Part shown: positions 50,790 to 58,933 of the stretch, piece after piece | How positions within the stretch are numbered: the first letter of the stretch is position 1 | How the letters are laid out: each line of letters opens with the position of its first letter | From: Bifidobacterium saguinibicoloris | GTDB taxonomy: Bacteria; Actinomycetota; Actinomycetes; Actinomycetales; Bifidobacteriaceae | NCBI RefSeq assembly: GCF_019331725.1 | Contig: NZ_JAHBBF010000008.1 | Span: forward strand, 1-64,000 | Direction: 5' to 3' | Length of the DNA stretch: 64,000 nt | Program-made: the position numbers and the translations under genes | The notes under the pieces: generated by a model | What the model was told of the DNA's origin: nothing | Seen by the model: only the letters and a program-made list of their open reading frames with translations | The model's database searches: none

Positions 50790-52208
50790 ATGCATCACAT
50801 CAACGGATTCGGCCGCCACGTCGAGGTCGACGAGCGTCAGGGGCGGTCGGCGGTGGCCGTCGCGGTCGGGGCGGCGATCGTCGCCGTATTGGCCGTGGCG
50901 TTGGGAATCGGCGTGTGGCTCCATGCCACGGGGCGTCTGGATGACCTCCGGTTCGGAGCCGGAATAGGGCAATCCCAGTCGCAGGCAGGCGCCGCAACCG
51001 CCAATGGCGGCGCGGGCGTCTCCGCCGGCACCGACCTGTCGAAGGATAGCGCCGCTCCCAAGCCGGCCGCCGAGCACCATGGCAATTCGCCGGACTGCCC
51101 GGACCGTGATTGCATCGCCATGCTCGTCAACGGCGATTTGCTGTTCCACCCGAACCTGTGGAAGCATTTCGCCTCCGCGAACACGTCCGCCACGGACGGC
51201 ACCGCCTTCGACTTCACTCCGCTGTTCGAGCCGATGAGGAAGTACATCCAGGCGTCCGACATCTCCGTGTGCGAGTTCGAGACGCCGATCGCCCAGCGTG
51301 GCGGCCCGTACGCGGGTTGGCCGGTGTTCAACATTCCGCCTGAGGTGGCGGACGCCGCGAAGAACGTCGGCTACAACGCGTGTACGCATGCCACGAACCA
51401 TTCTTGGGATCAGGGCGCCGCCGGCATCGACCGCCTGTGGGACACGCTGGACGGTCTCGGCATCGCGCAGACCGGCTCGTACAAGACCGAGGAGGACTCG
51501 CTCAAACCGCTCGTCATCGATTCCCCCACGGGCGGCGGCAAGCTGGGCCTCGTCACTGGAACCGTCTCCCTCAACGGCATGACCGCGGACGCCGACTGGC
51601 GTGTGGACCGTCTGCGCGAGGGCAGCGACCCGAACCATGCGAGCGATATCCAGAAGCTCGTCGACAAGGCGAACAAGGCGCGCGAGCAGGGGGCCGATGT
51701 GGTGGCCGTGGCCATGCACTCGCTGCAGGAGTACATCGACTACGCGGACTCCTATCAGGTGGCGGAGGCGCATGAGCTGGCCGACACGGGCGCGTTCGAC
51801 GTGATCTACGGCGCCGGATGCCATTGCGCGCAGCCCATCGAAAATTACAACGGCACGTGGATCATCTACGGTCTCGGCAATGCGGTGAGCGTCTACACCA
51901 CCATCCCCGGCCATGACGTGAACAATCAGGGTGTGACCGCACGCATCCAGTTCGCCGGCAAGAAGGGCGTGAAGGGGTCGTGGCGCGTCAACCGCATCGA
52001 CTGGGTGCCGAACGTGAGCCGCCATCAGGGTTCGTACGCGTGGTGTCCGATCTCCTCGGACAAGCCGGACGGCACGTGCGAGAGCGACGCTTCGGACACG
52101 GCGCAGCGCGAGCGCATCTCGAAGGTGATTTATTCGATGGGCGCCGACCCGAACGTGGTGCGCGAGTGGAACATCACCGCCGAACGGCAGGCGGCGGACG
52201 CGCAGTAG
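50790..52208 (+). CDS. CapA-family metallophosphatase-like protein
   Basis: 472 residues. One membrane helix (AVAVAVGAAIVAVLAVALGIGVWL, about 22-46) anchors an extracytoplasmic CapA domain. Motifs are LVNGDLLFHPNL, ISVCEFETPIA, NACTHATNHSWDQGAAGIDRLWDTLDGLGIAQTGSY, VVAVAMHS and VIYGAGCHCAQPIENYNGTWIIYGLGN. The usual GHPH/HVLQP metal motif is altered to GCHCAQP. CapA proteins act in poly-gamma-glutamate or cell-surface polymer formation. ATG 50790 follows GAAAGTGGG. No capsule genes adjoin it. Confidence 0.82.
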   Translation: MHHINGFGRHVEVDERQGRSAVAVAVGAAIVAVLAVALGIGVWLHATGRLDDLRFGAGIGQSQSQAGAATANGGAGVSAGTDLSKDSAAPKPAAEHHGNSPDCPDRDCIAMLVNGDLLFHPNLWKHFASANTSATDGTAFDFTPLFEPMRKYIQASDISVCEFETPIAQRGGPYAGWPVFNIPPEVADAAKNVGYNACTHATNHSWDQGAAGIDRLWDTLDGLGIAQTGSYKTEEDSLKPLVIDSPTGGGKLGLVTGTVSLNGMTADADWRVDRLREGSDPNHASDIQKLVDKANKAREQGADVVAVAMHSLQEYIDYADSYQVAEAHELADTGAFDVIYGAGCHCAQPIENYNGTWIIYGLGNAVSVYTTIPGHDVNNQGVTARIQFAGKKGVKGSWRVNRIDWVPNVSRHQGSYAWCPISSDKPDGTCESDASDTAQRERISKVIYSMGADPNVVREWNITAERQAADAQ

Positions 52209-52517
52209 TCCGATTGCGTGCGGCAGTCCGGCTGATGGGCGGTGACAGTGCGGCAGGCGGCGGACGGTCGGTGACAGCGCGGCAGTCCGATAGAGTGCGG
52301 CAGTCCGGTTGCGTTCGTCGGCCTTTCGTCTGGTGACGTCGGCGTTCTCCCGATGCCTTTCGTCCTGCGACGTCGTGCCTTTCGTCCTGCGACGTCGTGC
52401 CTTTCGTCCTGCGACGTCGTGCCTTCCGGAACCGTCGGTCCGTCGGGCGTCCATTTCGCTCGTCGGACGGTGGAACGTCGGCGTGGGCCGATGCGTCGGC
52501 GCGTTAAGGTGGTGCGC
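52209..52517. repeat. Repeat-rich gap with 22-bp tandem units
   Basis: The first half repeats a TGCGGCAGTCCG word several times. From 52354 three exact 22-bp units (TGCCTTTCGTCCTGCGACGTCG at 52354, 52376 and 52398) follow a degenerate unit at 52320-52341. No gene is seen. Confidence 0.88.
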
Positions 52518-53759
52518 ATGACCGACGACACGCCCAAGACCGCGGCAGAGACCGATACGTGGACCGCGCACGCAACCGTGACGACGACCGTCACTTCGAC
52601 GACGACCGTGGAGACCGCGGACGGTCCGGCGGGAGGCGTCGCGTCCGCGTCCGACGGTTCGTCCGCCGTGTTCGAGACGCAGCCGGAGCGCACCGACCTG
52701 CCGCTCGTGGTCATGCCGGCGGTGCTCGATTCGATGGTCGCCCCGCTCGAGGCGCAGTTCCCGAAGCTGCATGACGTGGCGCGCGTGCGCATGCATCTGG
52801 ACTTCACCGAGGACGAGGACGTCCTTGCGGCCAGGGCCTCGCAGGCGGACGTCATGTTCAACGGCGGCCCGCACATCTCGAACGTGCTGCTGCACCGCCT
52901 GTGCGATCCGGCCGAAGGCGGCCGCGTACGCTGCATCGTGTTCTCCGGCACCGGCGTGGCCAGCTACATCGACCTCGAGGAGGCGCGTCGCCTCGGCGTA
53001 CGCGTGTGCAACGCGGAGCATTACGGCGACAACGCGGTGGCCGAGCATACGTTCGCGCTCCTCTTCGAACTGCTGCGGCATGTGGGCGCCTTGGACGAGT
53101 CGATGAAGGCCGGCCGTTGGGGCGGTCCGTTGGCGGACGGGCAGCAGCTCGCCGGACGTCGCCTCGCCATCATCGGCCTCGGCGGCATCGGCTCGACGGT
53201 GGCGCGCGTCGCCCGGGCGTTCGGCATGCAGGTGAGCGCCTGGTGGACCGGACACACGCCCGTCGAACGCTTCACGCAGGACGGCGTCACGCCGGTGGCG
53301 GACCTCGGCGACCTCATCGGCGGCGCCGACGTCGTCTCCATCCACCTGCCGCTCATCGACGGCGCGACGCGCGGTGTCATCACCGCCGAGCATCTGGACC
53401 ATCTGAAGCCGGGCGCCATCGTGGTGAACACGGCGCGCGCCGAGGTGGTCGAACCCGGCGCGATGACGGCGCGACTCATGCGCGGCGACGTGTACGCCGC
53501 GCTCGACGTGTTCGAGAAGGAGCCGCTTCCGGCGGACGATCCGCTGCGCTCGCTGCCCGGCGTGGTGCTCACCCCGCATGTGGCGTGGCGCACCGACGGC
53601 GCGTTCGCCGACCTGACGCGCCAGATGGTGGAGGCGACCGTCGCGTTCCTGTCCGGCGGCGCGATGAACGTCGTCGTCTCCGAACATGACGCCAGGCCCG
53701 CGTCCGATCCTTCCGATCCGTCCGCCGTCGCCGGCCCGTCCGCCGCGCCTCGCGCGTGA
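52518..53759 (+). CDS. D-isomer-specific 2-hydroxyacid dehydrogenase
   Basis: 413 residues. The NAD-binding site LAIIGLGGIGSTVARVARAFGMQV sits at about residue 215, followed by DVVSIHLPLIDGATRGVI, the catalytic Arg in VNTARAEVVE, Glu in DVFEKEPL and His in LTPHVAWRTD. A Thr-rich N-terminal extension (about 45 residues) is probably flexible. The substrate is open; glyoxylate/hydroxypyruvate or a lactate-type reductase are possible. TAAGGT at 52505-52510 ends seven bases before ATG 52518, so the mRNA may be leaderless. The stop overlaps the next start. Confidence 0.88.
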   Translation: MTDDTPKTAAETDTWTAHATVTTTVTSTTTVETADGPAGGVASASDGSSAVFETQPERTDLPLVVMPAVLDSMVAPLEAQFPKLHDVARVRMHLDFTEDEDVLAARASQADVMFNGGPHISNVLLHRLCDPAEGGRVRCIVFSGTGVASYIDLEEARRLGVRVCNAEHYGDNAVAEHTFALLFELLRHVGALDESMKAGRWGGPLADGQQLAGRRLAIIGLGGIGSTVARVARAFGMQVSAWWTGHTPVERFTQDGVTPVADLGDLIGGADVVSIHLPLIDGATRGVITAEHLDHLKPGAIVVNTARAEVVEPGAMTARLMRGDVYAALDVFEKEPLPADDPLRSLPGVVLTPHVAWRTDGAFADLTRQMVEATVAFLSGGAMNVVVSEHDARPASDPSDPSAVAGPSAAPRA

Positions 53760-54406
53760 TGCCCATGCGCACGATTCTCGATGCCGTCGACGCGCCGGCG
53801 CATGACGCGTTCGTGGAGAAGAAGTCGGAGTTCATCGGTGACGCCGCGCACGTCGGCTCGCTCGACGAGGCGCTCGCGTTCGTCGAGACGATCCGCGAGC
53901 GGCACCCGAAATCCCGACACGTCGCCTACGCGGCGGTGTGCGGCGGCGCGGACGGCCGCGTGGCCGAACGCATGAGCGACGACGGCGAGCCGTCCGGTAC
54001 GGCCGGCAAGCCGATCCTCGACGTGCTGCGCGCCAACGACCTCACCGACTGCGTGGTGGCGGTGACACGCTACTTCGGCGGCATCCTGCTCGGATCCGGC
54101 GGCCTGATCCGCGCGTATTCGGCGGGCGCCTCGATCGCGGTGAAGGCGGCGCGCATGGCGGCGATCGTGCCGTGCCGTCGGTATCTGGTGTCGCTGCAGT
54201 ATCCGCAACTGTCCCGCTTCCAGCAGATGCTCGCCGCCGTCGACGGCGTCCAGTCCGACGAGACGTACGCGGCCGACGTCACGCTCGTCGCGTCGCTGCC
54301 GGTCGGAAACGCCGAACGGTTCGAGGCGATGGTGCGTGAGGGGTTCAACGCGTCCGTCACGCCGGAACCGTTGGACGTGGTGAACCGGGCGATTCCGATC
54401 GGGTGA
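53759..54406 (+). CDS. YigZ/IMPACT family protein
   Basis: 215 residues. UPF0029 motifs are EKKSEFIGDAAHV, HPKSRHVAYAAV, SDDGEPSGTAGKPILDVLRANDLTDCVVAVTRYFGGILLGSGGLIRAYS, followed by the DUF1949-like C-terminal domain. In eukaryotes IMPACT modulates translation control; the bacterial role is unclear. The ATG overlaps the dehydrogenase stop by one base (TGATG; GTG 53756 is an alternative). Confidence 0.9.
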   Translation: MPMRTILDAVDAPAHDAFVEKKSEFIGDAAHVGSLDEALAFVETIRERHPKSRHVAYAAVCGGADGRVAERMSDDGEPSGTAGKPILDVLRANDLTDCVVAVTRYFGGILLGSGGLIRAYSAGASIAVKAARMAAIVPCRRYLVSLQYPQLSRFQQMLAAVDGVQSDETYAADVTLVASLPVGNAERFEAMVREGFNASVTPEPLDVVNRAIPIG

Positions 54407-54464
54407 CGTCGGCGTCGTCCGCCGGCGCCGTCGCGTCGCGACGCGTCGACTATGCTTGGGGCGC

Positions 54465-55058
54465 ATGAGTGACTTCGAACCGTTGACCGTGACCTATGAG
54501 CATCTGCGGCACTCCACCGACTCGGCGGAACTGTCCGAGTTCGCGCGACGCGACCTGCCGGACCGCGCCGACCAGGCGGCGTTCTCCCGTGCCACCGCAC
54601 TGCTCGAGGCGGTGGGCGGCAACCCGAACACGCCGGTCGAGGACCGCGTGTTCCTGGCGAAGACCATGCCGTTCCCGAACGTGCTGGTCAAGCTCGCCGC
54701 CGATCCGGACCCGGCCGTACGGCAGGCGGTGGCCGCCAACACCGACGATAAGAACTGGCTGGTGGGCCGCCTCACCAAGGATCCGGTGCCGGAGGTGCGC
54801 GACACCGCGCTGAGGAACCCGAAGACCTCGTGGAAGATGCGTCTCGAGGGTGCGCAGAACCCTGAAGTGGACGCGCAGACGCTCGCGTTCCTCGCCACAC
54901 TGGGCGTGGAGGTGGAGGAGAAGGCCCCCGCCGTGCTGTCGTCGATGGTGCGGCGTGCGGTGGCGCTCAACCCGAACACGACCCCGGAGACGCTCAATCG
55001 GCTTGCGGATGATTCCTCCGAGGAAGTCCGCAATGCGGTACGCAAGAGGCGTGCGTAA
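54465..55058 (+). CDS. Variant leucine-rich-repeat (LRV) protein
   Basis: 197 residues. Alpha-solenoid repeats of about 24 residues with NPNTPxE and hydrophobic-LA patterns: VLVKLAADPDPAVRQAVAANT, VGRLTKDPVPEVRDTALRN, LNRLADDSSEEVRNAVRKRR. Likely a protein-interaction scaffold; no catalytic motif. ATG 54465 has TATGCT eight bases upstream (54451-54456) and no SD, so it is probably leaderless. It lies 58 bp behind yigZ and close before malQ. Confidence 0.8.
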   Translation: MSDFEPLTVTYEHLRHSTDSAELSEFARRDLPDRADQAAFSRATALLEAVGGNPNTPVEDRVFLAKTMPFPNVLVKLAADPDPAVRQAVAANTDDKNWLVGRLTKDPVPEVRDTALRNPKTSWKMRLEGAQNPEVDAQTLAFLATLGVEVEEKAPAVLSSMVRRAVALNPNTTPETLNRLADDSSEEVRNAVRKRRA

Positions 55059-55094
55059 CGGCGTGTTCTCCACATGGGCGTTACACTTGGGGGT

Positions 55095-57260
55095 ATGACT
55101 GAGAGAACGGAAAGTGAAGAGCGTCTCGCACGTCCGCTGATACGATTGGCGAGGCTGGTTGGGGTCGCCACCAGTTATGTCGGCATGAGCAACGACTATC
55201 ACGAGATCGACGACGATGTCCTGGTGGCCGTGTTGAAGGCGTTGGGCGTGGACGCTTCGAACGACGAGGCCATCGCGCAGTCGAGCAAGCACATCCGCGA
55301 CGAGCGCCGCTCCCGTCTGGTGCCTCCCACCGTCCTGCACACTGTGGGCGAGGATTCGAAGGTCCTGGTCAACGGCGGCGTGTTCGACATCCCGTCCGCC
55401 ACCATCACGCTGGAGAACGGCGAGGAGTATGGCAAGCCGCTGGCGTACGGCCCCGGCGACGGCTCCAAGGCGTATGTGCTCGACGACAAGTTCATCACCA
55501 CGTCGTCGATCGTCATCCCCGCCGACCTGCCCGCCGGCTACCACACGCTGCATGTCACCGTGGCCGGACGCACGCAGGACGCCACGTTGATCAGCGCGCC
55601 CGCCAAGGTCAAGCTCCTGGACGAGATGGAGCACGGACATCTGTGGGGCTGGATGGCGCAGCTGTACTCCATCCGTTCCGCCGACTCCTGGGGAGTCGGC
55701 GACTTCAAGGACCTCGGCGACCTGCTCTCCGAGGCCAAGCGGCGCACGGGAGCCGATTTCGTGCTCATCAACCCGGTGCACGCCTCCGAACCGGTCTCCC
55801 CGCTGACCCCGTCCCCGTACCTGCCGATCTCCCGCGGCCTGGTGAACTTCACGTACATCCGTCCCGAGGCCATCGAGGAGTATGCGCTGCTCGGCGCGGA
55901 GAGCCTCGAGCAGGTCAAGCAGCTGCATGGCTCCGTGGAGCCGCTCAACGGCGACTCCCAGCTCATCGACCGTGACGCCATGTGGCGCGCCAAGATGCAC
56001 GCGCTGTGGATCATCTTCAAGCTCGGCCGCACCCCCGAGCGCCAGCAGCAGTTCGACGACTACGTGCATCAGGCCGGCGACGACCTCGAAGGCTACGCCA
56101 CCTGGTGCCTGTGCTACGACAAGTGGGGCGCCCCGAACGGCGCCGCCGACAACTGGGAACAGCGCTTCGACAGGAACTCGCCCGAGGTGCAGGCGCTCAA
56201 GCAGCAGTTCCCGGACACGTTGAACTTCTACCGCTGGCTGGAGTGGATCGCCGTCGAACAGCTCGACAAGGCGCAGCGCAAGGCCCGCGAGACCGGCATG
56301 CGCATCGGCGTGATGGCCGACATGGCCGTGGGCGTGCACCCGCTCGGCTCCGAGGTGTGGTGGAACCCGCAGAACTTCGCGCAGGGGGCCACCGTGGGCG
56401 CCCCGCCGGACATGTTCAACCAGCAGGGCCAGGACTGGAGCCAGCCGCCGCTGAGCCCGCTCGCCCTGGAGGACACCGGCTACGCGCCGTACCGCAACCT
56501 GGTGCACAACATGTTCGCGCACGCGGGCGCGGTCCGCATCGACCACATCCTGGGCCTGTTCCGCCTGTGGTGGGTGCCGTCCGGCAAGAAGCCGGTGGAC
56601 GGCACGTACGTGTACTACGATTCCGACGTCATGCTCGGCATCCTGGCGCTCGAGGCGTCCCGCGCCGACGGCGTGGTGGTCGGCGAGGATCTGGGCGTCG
56701 TGCCGGATTACGTGGCCGATTCGCTGTCCAAGCACGGATTGCTCGGCTGCGCCGTGGAATGGTTCGAGCAGTTCGACGGCACGTTCCGCGCGCCGAAGGA
56801 TTGGCGTCCGTACGCGCTCGCCTCGGTCAACACGCACGATCTGCCGCCGGCCGCCGGCTATCTCGAGCTCGAGCATGTGGAGCTGCGCGAGCGTCTTGGC
56901 CTGCTCGCCGGCCCGAAGGAGGACTTCGAGCGTTCCGCCCGCGCCGAGCAGGACGCCATGCTGCGCATGCTCATCGAGCAAGGATATCTCGAGGACGCCC
57001 TCGCCGAGGACGTGCCGGCCAACGAGCAGGCGATCATCGAGGCCCAGTACCGTGCGCTCAAGGGATCCCCGTGCAAGCTGCTCGCCGCCTCGATCACCGA
57101 TGCGGTGGGGGAGCGTCGCGCGCAGAACCAGCCGGGCACGAACAACGAGTATCCGAATTGGCGCATCCCGCTGGCCGACGGCAACGGCGACGTGGTGCCG
57201 CTCGACGGTCTGTTCCGGCGTGAGTCCGTGCAGCGTATCGCCGCCATCATGAACGACTGA
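55095..57260 (+). CDS. malQ: 4-alpha-glucanotransferase
   Basis: 721 residues, the long actinobacterial form with an extra N-terminal domain of about 150 residues. GH77 motifs are YSIRSADSWGVGDFKDL, LINPVHASEPVSPLTPSPYLPISRG, the nucleophile in AVRIDHILGLFRLWW, the acid/base in VVVGEDLGVVP and NTHDLPP. It disproportionates maltodextrins in glycogen and starch metabolism, with GlgX encoded nearby. TACACT at 55082-55087 lies seven bases before ATG 55095, so the mRNA may be leaderless. Its terminator is the first unit of a 51-bp repeat array. Confidence 0.95.
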   Translation: MTERTESEERLARPLIRLARLVGVATSYVGMSNDYHEIDDDVLVAVLKALGVDASNDEAIAQSSKHIRDERRSRLVPPTVLHTVGEDSKVLVNGGVFDIPSATITLENGEEYGKPLAYGPGDGSKAYVLDDKFITTSSIVIPADLPAGYHTLHVTVAGRTQDATLISAPAKVKLLDEMEHGHLWGWMAQLYSIRSADSWGVGDFKDLGDLLSEAKRRTGADFVLINPVHASEPVSPLTPSPYLPISRGLVNFTYIRPEAIEEYALLGAESLEQVKQLHGSVEPLNGDSQLIDRDAMWRAKMHALWIIFKLGRTPERQQQFDDYVHQAGDDLEGYATWCLCYDKWGAPNGAADNWEQRFDRNSPEVQALKQQFPDTLNFYRWLEWIAVEQLDKAQRKARETGMRIGVMADMAVGVHPLGSEVWWNPQNFAQGATVGAPPDMFNQQGQDWSQPPLSPLALEDTGYAPYRNLVHNMFAHAGAVRIDHILGLFRLWWVPSGKKPVDGTYVYYDSDVMLGILALEASRADGVVVGEDLGVVPDYVADSLSKHGLLGCAVEWFEQFDGTFRAPKDWRPYALASVNTHDLPPAAGYLELEHVELRERLGLLAGPKEDFERSARAEQDAMLRMLIEQGYLEDALAEDVPANEQAIIEAQYRALKGSPCKLLAASITDAVGERRAQNQPGTNNEYPNWRIPLADGNGDVVPLDGLFRRESVQRIAAIMND

Positions 57261-57277
57261 GCCGTTTGGCTTGTGGC

Positions 57278-57307
57278 GGGTCCGGTCGGGTCCGGTCGGG
57301 TCCGGTC
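57278..57307 (+). repeat. 10-bp tandem repeat and G/T-rich tract behind malQ
   Basis: Three exact GGGTCCGGTC units, followed to about 57395 by irregular TTGGGCTGG words. Confidence 0.8.
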
Positions 57308-57411
57308 TGACTAGTCCGGTCGGGCTGGTTGGGCTGGTCCGGTTCCGGTTGGGGCCGGTTGGCTGATTGGGCTGGTTGGGGCTGGTTGGGCTGGTCAGGC
57401 ACGGCTTCGTG

Positions 57412-57443
57412 AAAACGTCCGATTCTTCGGAATCGGACGTTTT
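57412..57443 (+). terminator. malQ terminator, also the first 51-bp repeat unit
   Basis: AAAACGTCCGATTC-TTCG-GAATCGGACGTTTT, a 14-bp perfect stem with a UUCG tetraloop and T tract. Confidence 0.92.
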
Positions 57444-57641
57444 TCGTATGCGCGGGGACCTCTTCGCGTCCGTTTCTATAGGAACGGATGGTTCGCGGGG
57501 TTCTGGGTATGCGATTGCGTCCGTTTCTATAGGAACGGACGGTTCGTACGGTTCGGGGTGCTGCTTTGCGTCCGATTCTATAGGTTCGGGTGTTTCGCGG
57601 GGTTCTGCGTATGCGGTTGCGTCCGTTTCTATAGGAACGGA
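57418..57641 (+). repeat. 51-bp palindromic repeat array, five units
   Basis: Cores start at 57418, 57469, 57520, 57571 and 57622, exactly 51 bp apart. Spacers are 31 bp, mostly of TGGTTCGCGGGGTTCTGNGT type and ending GCG. The first core is the malQ terminator stem. Confidence 0.92.
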
Positions 57642-57701
57642 TGGGGGAAGGGATGGAAAACGGACGGGCCGACACGCCCGCGGCAATGTCAGGGCCGGCG
57701 A

Positions 57702-57881
57702 TATACTAGTGGATTGTTGTGTTTCCCTAAGGGGTCCTTCAAAGCGCTTTCCCACTCGCCATCGAGGACTTTCAGGGAGCCCACGGATAAAGAGGTCTGA
57801 CGCTACACGGAACAGCACGCCCTAACCAAGCGTACGTCCGGTGGCCGAAGCCCGGAACACAATAGTAAAGGTAGAACCACA
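57702..57881 (+). promoter_or_regulatory. rplM promoter and long leader
   Basis: TATACT at 57702-57707 is a good -10 and gives a leader of about 168 nt. The leader is less GC-rich than its surroundings and contains several short stems. L13 autoregulates through its leader in other bacteria; no specific match could be made here. Confidence 0.5.
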
Positions 57882-58331
57882 GTGAAGACTTTCACTCCGA
57901 AGCCAGCTGATCTGACTCATGACTGGTACATCGTCGACGCCACCGACGTGGTGCTCGGCCGTCTTGCCTCCCAGGTGGCCACCGTGCTGCGTGGCAAGAA
58001 CAAGCCCACCTACGCCCCGCACGCCGATTCCGGCAACCACGTCATCGTGATCAACGCCGACAAGATCGCGCTGACCGGCAACAAGCTGGGCAAGGAACTG
58101 TACTCGCACTCCGGTCGTCCCGGCGGTCTGCGTCGTGATTCCTACGCGCACCTGCTCGAGCACAACCCGGAGCGCATCATCACCTCCGCCGTCAAGGGCA
58201 TGCTGCCGAAGAACCGTCTTGCCAAGGTGCAGCTCGGTCGTCTGCACGTCTTCGTCGGCTCCGAGCACCCGCACACCCCGCAGAAGCCGCAGGTCCTTGA
58301 GATCCAGCAGGTTTCTCAGCAGGCCAAGTGA
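57882..58331 (+). CDS. rplM: 50S ribosomal protein L13
   Basis: 149 residues. [41 protein letters not shown] and [26 protein letters not shown] are diagnostic; L13 is an early 23S rRNA assembly protein. GTG 57882 is the start with AAAGGTAGAA upstream. It is followed 20 bp later by rpsI in the conserved rplM-rpsI operon. Confidence 0.97.
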   Translation: MKTFTPKPADLTHDWYIVDATDVVLGRLASQVATVLRGKNKPTYAPHADSGNHVIVINADKIALTGNKLGKELYSHSGRPGGLRRDSYAHLLEHNPERIITSAVKGMLPKNRLAKVQLGRLHVFVGSEHPHTPQKPQVLEIQQVSQQAK

Positions 58332-58351
58332 ACCGAAGGGAGATAGAGAAC

Positions 58352-58843
58352 ATGGCTGAAAACACCAACAACTCCGCGGTTCAGGAAACCGAAGAGGAGC
58401 TCACCAGCTACACCACCGAGACCAACGCCGGCGCCGGCACCGGCACCTCCGCGATCGAACCGGGCTACGGCACCGGCCGTCGCAAGGAAGCCGTCGCTCG
58501 CGTGCGTCTGATCCCGGGCACCGGCAAGTGGACCATCAACGGCCGCACCTTGGAGGAGTACTTCCCCTCCAAGCTGCAGCAGCGTGAGGTCAACTCCCCG
58601 ATCGTGCTCCTCAAGCTCGAGGGCAAGTTCGACGTCGTCGTCCTCGTCGACGGTGGCGGCACCACCGGCCAGGCCGGCGCCATCCGTCTTGGCGTGGCCC
58701 GCGCGCTGAACGCGATCGACCGCGACGCCAACCGCGCCGCCCTGAAGAAGGCCGGCATGCTGACCCGCGACGCCCGCGTCGTCGAGCGCAAGAAGGCCGG
58801 TCTGCACAAGGCTCGTCGCGCCCCGCAGTTCTCCAAGCGTTGA
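58352..58843 (+). CDS. rpsI: 30S ribosomal protein S9
   Basis: 163 residues. The N-terminal 45 residues are an acidic, Thr-rich extension typical of actinobacterial S9. The core [35 protein letters not shown] and the C-terminal [11 protein letters not shown], whose tail reaches the P-site tRNA, are complete. ATG 58352 follows GAAGGGAGA; GTG 58328 overlaps the rplM stop and lacks an SD. Confidence 0.97.
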   Translation: MAENTNNSAVQETEEELTSYTTETNAGAGTGTSAIEPGYGTGRRKEAVARVRLIPGTGKWTINGRTLEEYFPSKLQQREVNSPIVLLKLEGKFDVVVLVDGGGTTGQAGAIRLGVARALNAIDRDANRAALKKAGMLTRDARVVERKKAGLHKARRAPQFSKR

Positions 58844-58875
58844 TTTTTCGCGCTGGTTCTGCGACCTGCGATACA

Positions 58876-58920
58876 CGGAACCCCGTCACCGTTCGTTCGG
58901 TGGCGGGGTTCCGTCGTTTT
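58876..58920 (+). terminator. rplM-rpsI terminator
   Basis: CGGAACCCCGTCACCG / CGGTGGCGGGGTTCCG stem followed by TCGTTTT. It also separates the convergent glgX. Confidence 0.9.
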
Positions 58921-58933
58921 CGGGATTCCGGTT

